From positions 998,501-1,062,500 of the forward strand of contig NC_082421.1 in the NCBI RefSeq assembly GCF_004011695.2: 64,000 nucleotides of DNA, read 5' to 3'. How positions within the stretch are numbered: the stretch's first letter is position 1; each line of letters starts with the position of its first letter. The position numbers and the translations under genes are program-made. The stretch comes from Ascochyta rabiei (lineage: Eukaryota; Ascomycota; Dothideomycetes; Pleosporales; Didymellaceae). The notes beneath the pieces were generated by a model. The model ran no database searches. It was given only the letters and a program-made list of their open reading frames with translations, and had not been told where the DNA came from. Positions 56,578 through 64,000 of the stretch are shown piece after piece.

Positions 56578-59320
56578 ATGGACGACCGCGACGACCGCGA
56601 GGCCCGCGTGCTCGACTTCCTCGACGACAAGCTGCAGACGCCCGCCGACCTCGACTCGCTCGACGCCCTGCTGGCCAACGTCACCGCCCAGCACGGCCTC
56701 CTGCGCCAGCAGCTCGACGGCGCCCAGCGCGACCTCGACGACGCAAAGCACCGCCAGCGCGCCCACCACCAACAGCTGCAGCTCAAGGCCACCGCCTTCC
56801 GCCGCGACCAGCACGACATCGACCGCCGCCTGCACGTCATCACCGCCTCCGACTCGAGCGACGATGCCGTCCCGCGCTTCGAAGCCGTGCTGGCGACGTT
56901 GCAGCGTCTCGACGTCGCCGCCGGCTACCTCGAGCTGCTGCGCGACGTCGACGAGCTCAGGTACGACCGCCAGCCCGCCCCGCACCCAGCATGACGCACC
57001 CAGCATGACGCACCCAGCATGACCACGACCACCACCATGACCATGACCATGACCATGACCATGACCCCAGCATGACGCGCCCACCATGACCCCAGCATGA
57101 CGCGCCCACGGCTGACACCTCCCCCAGCAACCACGCCCACGTCCAGCTGCAAACCTCCAACGAGGCGGCCCTGGCCCCCTACAAGCACCTGCGCGAGCTG
57201 CACACCCGTCTGACCGCACTCCACCACCACGCAGAGGGCGCCGCCCCGCAGCTGCTCCACCACGTCGCCCGCATCACACACGCCCTGCGCACAAACATCC
57301 TCGACGCCTTCGCTGCCGACCTCGACCGCCTCCTGGCCAAGCTCCACTGGCCCACCCCCAAGGCCGTCGTCCCCCCGCACCTGCGCCCGGAATGGGACGC
57401 CGCCATCGTGAAGCTGCTCGACCTGCAGATGCCAGAGCTCGACGCCAATCACTATGCGAGCAGCCCGCCAGACAAGGCCCAACTGCCGCCCGTCCTGTTC
57501 CCCTTCCAAGTCCTCGTCCAGCCCCTGGAGATGCGCTTCCGCTACCACTTCGACGGCGACAAGCCCACCAACCGTCTGGACCGGCCCGAGTACTTCCTCT
57601 CCCACGTCACCACCCTCCTCGACGACTACAGCGCCTTCGTCGCCGACTACCTGCAGCCCGTCCTGTTCAAGCACTTCCGCGGCACACCTCTCGCCCTGAA
57701 CCCCGTCTACATCGATGCCATGTCTGCCTTCATCACTGCGCTCTTGCCTGTTCTGAGAACCAAAATCGCCTCGCTGCTGCCCAAGGTAGCTGGCCAGCCT
57801 CAGCTGCTCAGCCACCTCATCCACGAGATGATGAGCTTCGACTCCACCGTCAGAGACACGTGGGCGTACGACGGCGGCTATGGCCTGTCTGGCTGGAACG
57901 GTCTGTCGTGGGAATTCCTCGTTCAAGCCAACTGGTTCGACCAGTGGCTGCGCGTCGAGAAAGACTGTATGCACCCCCCCGAAGCACATCCAAACGGAAC
58001 GCTGATCTACCCGCAGTCGCCCTCCAGCGCTACCAAAGCATCGTGGAAGCCGACGATTGGAAAGACCTCGACTACGAAAGCGTGGACCCCAAAGCCACAA
58101 AACCCACAAAGGGTGCCATCCGTGTCAACGACCTGCTCGAAACGATAACAGGTGGGTCGAGCATCGCCCAAAATGGACCCCCCGTCGCTGATCCTCTGCA
58201 GATCGATACAGACCCCTGACATCCTTCAAGCACAAGCTTGCCTTTCTGATCGACATTCAAATCGCCATATTCGACCAGTTCCACGAGCGATTGAGCGATA
58301 ACTTGGAAGCCTACCTTCGCATGACCACCACCCTGGGTCGCGCCATGACCGGCGTAAGCAGGGAGGAACAGGAGAAGTCGCTTGGCGTCGAGGGGCTGGA
58401 GAGCCTCTGCAAAACATACGGCAGCGCAGACTACCTCGAAAAGGCAATGCGAGACTGGAGTGACGACGTCGTAAGCCCCACCACCTTTTCCCCGGCACGC
58501 CTTGTACGCTGCATCATGCTGACCCTAGCTACAGTTTTTCCTCGACATTTGGGACGAGCTGCAGGATCGTGCTCAGCACGGTGGCAACATCGGCTCCCGC
58601 ACCGTTGCCTCGGTCGCGGAACGCACCTCCAGGAACGTCGGAACAAGCGAAAGCGACGCCTCGGACGCGGGCGGTCTTTTCGACGAAACCGCCTCGTGGT
58701 ACGCGCGCCTACGCGACCGCAGCGAGCAAATCATCACCGAGACACTCGTCTCCAACGTCCGGATGGCGCTGAAGCCGTATCGTCAGATGTAAGTCATGTC
58801 GTCTGGTCCCATGCACTCCGCCCAAAGCAGCAGCGCCCCACTCCAGCTGCTGTCATGCACCTACCCGTCACAGGCTTACTTTTTCGGCCAGCAATCCTTG
58901 GGCCACCCTGAGTTCGTCAGGAGGGAGCGGCAAAGATCTCAGCCCTACCGCCGAGCTCGACCCGCTGCTCACCCATCTCAGCACCACCCTAGCGTTCCTG
59001 TCCCGCGTCCTGGCACCTGCGCCATTGCGCCGCATCGCCAGGGCAGCCCTCGGCACGGTCAACGCCACCCTCTACGACAGTGTCCTGCGAGTCAGTTTCT
59101 CGACCCAGGGCGCTGCGCAGCTGAACGCAGATCTCGAAGCCATCTGTGCCGTAGTCGACGAAAAGGTCGGAGCGGGCGTAGCTGCAGCCGCATTGAGGAA
59201 GTGCATCGAAGGCGCTAGCCTTGTCGGCCTGCCTGTTCGAGGCGGCAAGACGTCTGCCAATACCAGCGGTCAAGGCGAGGAGGAAGGCATGGAGGCGTGG
59301 GGTGCCTGGGCTGCCGAGGA

Positions 59321-59351
<31 letters not shown>

Positions 59352-59582
59352 TCTTATGCAGGTGACAAGCCGTCAGGGCCTGCCCCGCCAAAAGCAATGT
59401 CTACGCGTGACGCTGACCAGCACGCCGACAGCGCCGACGCGCTCGGGCTGTGGGAGGTGGAGAATCGCCTCTTTGCCGACAACCAGAGCGCTCGGGACGT
59501 GCTGGAGCAGCTGGGACTCGAGGTCCTAGACGAGAAGGAAGCGAGGCGATTGTTGAGACTCCGGGTTGAGTTAGCCGGATGA
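56578..59582 (+). CDS. TIP20: RINT1/TIP20-family ER tethering protein
   Basis: Six exons: 56578-56960, 57128-57966, 58017-58151, 58202-58470, 58535-58788 and 58892-59582; 856 aa. Tip20/RINT1 is part of the Dsl1/NRZ complex that tethers Golgi-derived COPI vesicles at the ER. The N-terminal coiled coil spans about 1-130. Family signatures are GYLELLRDVDEL, PYKHLRELHTRL, FRYHFDGDKPTNRLDRPEYF, GLSGWNGLSWEFLVQANWF and FLIDIQIAIFDQFHERL. Every junction keeps phase and restores family sequence. Intron 1 (167 nt) is expanded by short repeats. Near the C-terminus is an acidic Asp-Ala tract (DADADADADAD) encoded by a hexanucleotide repeat around 59325-59350. The N-terminal exon is very rich in GC at third positions. 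Confidence 0.9.
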
Positions 59583-59812
59583 AAAAAACAACAATCAATT
59601 GTATGCACGGAACGCCATGAAAAATCGTTCATCGTATAAACTACAGCCAGGAACTCTCAACTCACACTTCCCGTCCGCTGTCATTCGTCTATCCACTTCC
59701 TCCCATCTATCGTATATCCGGACCCCGCTCCACGTGTCGAGCAGACCCACCCTCGTGTTCCGTCTCCCGAGTGCCAATGCCGCAGGCACGCTGTGGAAAG
59801 CGTCGAGAAGAG

Positions 59813-59814
<2 letters not shown>

Positions 59815-59849
<35 letters not shown>
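59815..59849. repeat. (GA)n microsatellite
   Basis: About 17 consecutive GA units downstream of TIP20. Confidence 0.9.
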
Positions 59850-59851
<2 letters not shown>

Positions 59852-60046
59852 GGAGGAGGGTTGAAGGACGTGCGTTGCTCGTGCTTGCCTCGTGTCTCTA
59901 CGCAGCTTGGTCGTCTCTTCACGCAGGTTAGTGCTGTCTGCGCTGCAGAAAACCCAATCAAGACCGAGACGTCCCCCCAGCACGATACGAGAAAGTACCA
60001 CGGCGCTGCGGTTCAGCGCCCTAATGGCTAGGTTGCATGGAACGTG

Positions 60047-60213
60047 TCTGTCTGTTTGTCTGTCGGTCGGTCGGTCTGTCGGTCTGTCGGTCAGTCGGTC
60101 TGTCAGTCGGTCGGTTGGTCAGTCGGTCTGTCAGTCGGTCGGTCTGTCGGTCTGTCAGTCGGTCGGTCTGTCGGTCTGTCACTCGGTCGGTCTGTCGGTC
60201 TGTCGGTCTGTGT
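60047..60213. repeat. tetranucleotide array (ggtc/tgtc/agtc)n
   Basis: About 40 units of four bases in which GTC is constant and the other base is mainly G, T or A. Longer-period patterns are visible inside it. Confidence 0.9.
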
Positions 60214-60865
60214 AGTATTATGCTGTGTTGATTTGCCCTCGAGGTAGGGAGTCCGAGAGGCCAGAGAGCAAGCACGTCGCATCTACAGCCTACCAGCAAT
60301 TCCCCCTGCACAGTTTCGTCCCGTGCGGCTGTTTGCCTTGCTTACGGAGTAGCGAGGCGTTGACCACCTACCTACTCGCTGCTATGCCGATAGCTGCAGG
60401 GACGCGGCCTTGGCTCTGCGACGGGAAAGCTTGGCCTTCACACAGTGGTGGCGCACCGGAGGCGTGTATCCGCGTGAGACGGGAGACGGGAGACGCGGCG
60501 TTTCGAACGAGTCGCCACGCGGCGTTGGGACGGGGAGTGTTTGGGCGGGGTGGTAGTGCGTGGGCGAGAGTGGCATGGCATGGCATGGCATGGGGGAAAC
60601 AGGGATAAGGGAGACTGAGATGTAATTCCAATATTCTATTTTTTTTTTTTTTTTTTTTTCCAGCTGGCTACCGTCATCTATGGTATCGTATCGTGAAAGA
60701 CAAGATGCTGGCGCTGCACACAGTGCGAGCGTCTGTCTGGTCGAGAGGAAAACACCGCCAATTATGTACAGTGATCATAGCTTGCAACACGCGTCACGTT
60801 TATCCTCTACTCTCCGGCGTGCAATCTCCCTACCACTATCCCCCTACCCTCATCATCACAACAGA

Positions 60866-62638
60866 CTAGAAGTTCTCCTTGCCCCAGACGAAGCTGAATC
60901 CGGGCTCACTCCACTTGTTACACTTGACGTGCAGTGTGCTTCCCAGTCCCTTGGGGCCACAGAAGAACACACCTGCTTCTGCGGGCGAGTGAATTTTGCG
61001 GATCGATTTGAAAATCATGTCCCAGTTGGGACGGCCAAAGTTGGTGGGTGCTCGCAGGCCAGTGATAGCGTCTTGCTCGGCGTTGGCGTCGTTGATCATG
61101 ATGTTCGTTGCGTCGTCGGCCTTGATCCTGGCAGTGAGGTACTGTCATCCGGTTAGCATGGCGCCTGATGTTAGAGAGGAGGGTGGAACCTACAGTGTGA
61201 ATCTCGATGTGGTCTTCCAGATCCTGCGCTTCGATCGCGAGAAGAAGGGAGCGGAACCATTCGAAGGAACCAAAGTCACGGCAAATCCAGAAGAAGTACA
61301 CCTTCCTCAGCCTAGTGCGGCTTTGCGGGTAGTTCATCCTGTACCAGATACTCTTCAAGATGGACGCAAAGGGTGTCACACCGATACCAGCACCGACCAG
61401 GACTGCAACTTCAAACTTGAACACGTCTTCCGATGCGGATCCGAATGGGCCGTCAATGTAAACACGCGGCAGAATCTGGCGCATTGCAACTTCCTCGGAG
61501 TTCTGATCCTTTTCGCCGCCAGCTTTCTTGTCGAGGTCGCATCCAAGCGCCTTGCCGAGCTTACGTGTGAAATCACCAACCATACGGACGTGCACGGAGA
61601 TGTAGTCCTCTTCCGGTGCGCTGGTGAGCGTGAAGGGGTGGTACTGCCAGATGGATACTTCAGGGCAGCAGAGGAAGATGTATTGTCCAGCACGGGTTGT
61701 AGTGTGTTCTTTCTTGATCTGGATCTCGCAGACATTGCTGGGGTGGTGGATGACCTTGGAGACGTATGTCTTGTGACGTCCTCGCACTTCACGCGCGATG
61801 CGCTCGGCGAGGTATGCAAAGCCGCCGTACATCCAGTATTCCCAAAAGACGCCGATGCCATCGCAGAAGGGCGCGAAGTCGGGCTGGATCATGCAAAACG
61901 CTCCGTGAATGGACCAGAAGACGAAGAAGACGATGAACATGTGGTGTGTGTACCAGAAGCGCTCGAAGTTGGCACGACGCGGCTTCTCGGCTGCGGTGAT
62001 TGCGATGGACATCAAAGCGAACAGCATGACATAGCCACTCCATCCAGGTCCTGTGGCGAGATTTGCAAGGATGAAACCCATGAATCCGAGTTGGTTGAAT
62101 GCAGCAAACTTGGCGAGGTTGTTCCAATGGGCGATGACGTGGACCCAGGAAAAGAAGACAATGGCCCAGGCGACAAGCTTGTGGAAGGTGATGTTCTTAT
62201 CAAAGGGAATAATGTCGTTGAGTGGCGTGCGACGAGCCATGGAGATGAGGTTCCTGCACACAGGGAAGAGGATGAAGGCTACGTCGACATGTAGTGTCAA
62301 GGCTGCTGAACGGGCTATGGGAAACGTTAAACCGAACTTTGCTCGTGTGCCGATTGAGTTGTCCTGTACAAGGTAAGTATACGTTCTGACGGGCACTGGT
62401 TGGTTCCTACCTTCAGCCCATAGTTCATCATACCGAACACAAAGACCATGACGTGCAATATCGCAAACGTAAAGACGAATAGCCGTCGGTAACCTTCATT
62501 GACCATCCACACGTCGAATCTCTCTTTTCGAGTCAACTGGCGACCCTTCTCTTCTGACATCTCGCCGGACATGAGCATTCGTGTAAGCGGCGGCCATCTT
62601 GACCGCTCACGGCCTGTGAGAGATGTGGTGTAGGACAT
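60866..62638 (-). CDS. noxB: superoxide-generating NADPH oxidase B
   Basis: Three exons: 62411-62638, 61194-62363 and 60866-61141; 557 aa. It is a six-helix flavocytochrome that transfers electrons from NADPH across the membrane to O2; fungal NoxB acts in infection structure and spore development with the tetraspanin Pls1. The N-terminal extension of about 40 residues before the first helix (LTRKERFDVWMVNEGYRRLF) marks the NoxB rather than the NoxA class. Haem ligand pairs are H137/H151 and H216/H229 by spacing. FAD binding is at HPFTLTSAP (318-326) and NADPH binding at GAGIGVTPFAS (400-410) and FFCGPKGLG. It ends with the standard WGKENF. The introns are 47 and 52 nt. There are no EF hands. 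Confidence 0.96.
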
Positions 62639-63790
62639 GATGAACGGAGAAAAGGTGTGTGAAAGACGAATGTGCCTGATTAGAAGCCCCTGCTATTCAG
62701 AGCCTGCTGAAGGTGGCTATAGTTCACGGTAGGCGCAAAGAATGACAAAGTATCTTCGCGTATGTTAGACTCCGGCAGTGATCGCCAACAGTGAACTTAC
62801 TATAGGTGCCTGCACAAACGAATAGAAAGGACAAAAGGGTATCTTCGGTCACCCGGTTAAAGAATCACCGGCATGAAAACGGAGATTCTTGAGCAAAGGG
62901 GAAACAAAAGTCTATAAGCACGCGCAAGACGGAACAGGCACAGCGAGAGAAGGGGATGGCTGTTAGTCTATCAAAGCAAGGGCATGTGGGTATTGGTTGG
63001 ACGCGTGGAGAAGACCAGCAAAGCTTAACACAGACAGCGAAACGGTAGTAAGAGTCGAACCACCTTCGTGCGTTCACGGTCTAAAGCTGCGACGCAGCAG
63101 GATGCGCCGTCCATGGGGGCGCCTCGTACAGGCAAGGTGCGGCGTCCAGAGCCGCGCAGAGCCTCGTACGGGCGAATAGCGCGCTGAGTCTGGCTGACAT
63201 GGGGCTGCGGCAAGTACGAAGGCAGTGAGATGAAACCCTAATGGATGTGGCGTTTTGCTGTTCCCCATGTAGACAGTTGTGTGAGGTGTTTGAGAGGTGT
63301 AAGAGAAGGCTGGCCTAAAACGCTTGGCTGGTTCACATGAGGCGCTTGCGGCCTAGTTGCCGATCCGTAATGGCAACACTTACTTCTCAACGGCTCCATG
63401 AAATCACTGAGGCATTCTGAAATGCTAAGACTTGGCCAAGAAATTGTGCGGGAGCTCATCGGTGAGGCTTGAAAGTGACAGCTGTAACCGCCAGACGACT
63501 GCATTTCCGACCTTCTCCGAAATCCGAGACTGCGAAGTCCTACTCTCTCAAATGGCGCTGACAAAAGGATCAGAATCACATTTCTCTCATCGGATGACGG
63601 AAAGAAGCCCAGTCGCACAAAGTTGTCCGTTAGATCACATCGCTCTGAAATCGTCTCTAGGCTACGCGTTCGGTCACTAAGCCCAACATCTATTTCCGTT
63701 CCAAACACCTGAAGTCTTGGAACTCAAACACCTCCCAGGAAACCACTGGAACAAGCACCCATCAGAAACAGCGACAGCAGTCAGATACCT
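62639..63790. other. noxB promoter region
   Basis: 1.15 kb upstream of noxB and beyond the end of the SDR gene. A 156-codon minus-strand frame (63238-63708) has no ATG-led motif and no family resemblance. No gene is supported. Confidence 0.5.
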
Positions 63791-64000
63791 CTACAACATC
63801 ATGGACCCGCCTGAAGCGGAAATCGTCTGTCCCGAGACCCATTTCGAGTCCTCACTCGCTAGCCAGCACACAATGTGCGCAATGTCATCTGTAGTGCCGA
63901 CGCGATGCTCTACAGCCGTAAGCTTCAGTTGCATGTCTACAATGTCCTTAGGCACGTCGTCAAGCATATCTGACTCGACAGGTCCAGGGGCAACAGCGTT
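63791..64000 (-). CDS. short-chain dehydrogenase/reductase, C-terminal part
   Basis: The last 69 codons of a gene that continues beyond the window. The frame opens NAVAPGPVESDML, the loop after the catalytic Tyr-Lys helix of classical SDRs, where PG binds the nicotinamide. It then has VGTTDDIAHIVCWLASEDSK and ends WVSGQTISASGGSMML, the usual C-terminal GxxxxxDGG-like segment with SASGG in place of DGG. Substrate and cofactor preference cannot be judged without the N-terminal half, which would contain the TGxxxGxG and YxxxK motifs. Confidence 0.88.
   Translation of the reverse strand, partial: NAVAPGPVESDMLDDVPKDIVDMQLKLTAVEHRVGTTDDIAHIVCWLASEDSKWVSGQTISASGGSMML

Larger units (their letters stand above)
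59583..60865. other. convergent 3' spacer with several microsatellites
   Basis: Lies between the stops of TIP20 (+) and noxB (-). It contains (GA)n at 59815-59849, a GTC-rich tetranucleotide array at 60047-60213 and an uninterrupted T tract at about 60640-60659. No gene is seen. Confidence 0.6.

Noticed and set aside
56080..58109. Two long minus-strand frames opposite TIP20
   Set aside because: GC-rich third positions of TIP20 leave the opposite strand open; the translations are V/G/R-rich without motifs.
60996..62294. 432-codon open frame on the plus strand opposite noxB
   Set aside because: It is fully antisense to the well-supported noxB exons and its translation has no family motifs; codon bias of the real gene explains the open frame.
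63040..63080. tcgaacc on the plus strand suggesting a minus-strand tRNA
   Set aside because: No acceptor stem pairing or A box at the required distances.

Overview
The window is nuclear DNA of a filamentous ascomycete (Pezizomycotina). Introns are short (mostly 46-65 nt) with GT(A/G)-AG ends and CTNAC-like branch points. The gene set (NADPH oxidase NoxB, a PhiA-type secreted protein, a Pth11/rhodopsin-like membrane protein, C2H2 and F-box proteins) is typical of moulds. Diverged repeat copies differ almost only by C/T and G/A changes, the mark of repeat-induced point mutation (RIP). A dothideomycete, perhaps Pleosporales, is my inference; the sequence does not prove it.

Layout. 1-7.2 kb is the most accessory part: a broken MFS transporter gene, a flavin monooxygenase (-), a block of AT-rich RIP-like repeats (4.7-5.8 kb) and a seven-helix membrane protein (+). 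7.5-18.7 kb holds housekeeping genes: TAF1 (-), TGS1 (-), the Golgi protein GRASP (+), a small unknown protein (-) and an unusual zinc-binding protein (-). 20.2-30 kb carries a metallo-beta-lactamase-fold-like protein (+), the PI4P 5-kinase MSS4 (+) and the proteasome ATPase RPT3 (-). 30.3-42.2 kb carries SWI1 (+), a PhiA-like secreted protein (+), an intron-containing tRNA-Glu, a glutathione S-transferase (-), TSR4/PDCD2-like (-) and a small conserved protein with a possible alternative C-terminus (-). 43.4-64 kb carries the folliculin homologue LST7 (-), an F-box protein (-), a PLP decarboxylase (-) whose 3' end is tandemly duplicated and RIP-mutated, NOP9 (-), TIP20/RINT1 (+), noxB (-) and the end of a short-chain dehydrogenase (-).

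Neighbouring genes do not form a biosynthetic cluster; most are unrelated single-copy functions in transcription (TAF1, SWI1), RNA and ribosome biogenesis (TGS1, NOP9, TSR4), membrane traffic and signalling (GRASP, TIP20, MSS4, LST7, noxB) and protein turnover (RPT3, F-box). Gene models were spliced by hand from frame continuity, splice motifs and remembered family signatures; they have no transcript support. Intergenic regions are rich in micro- and minisatellites. I found no clear new defence or mobile system. The most unusual points are two GC-AG introns in TGS1, a possible frame-switching alternative acceptor at 41902/41906, RIP-like mutation of a 272-bp tandem duplication, and a minisatellite in the first intron of LST7.
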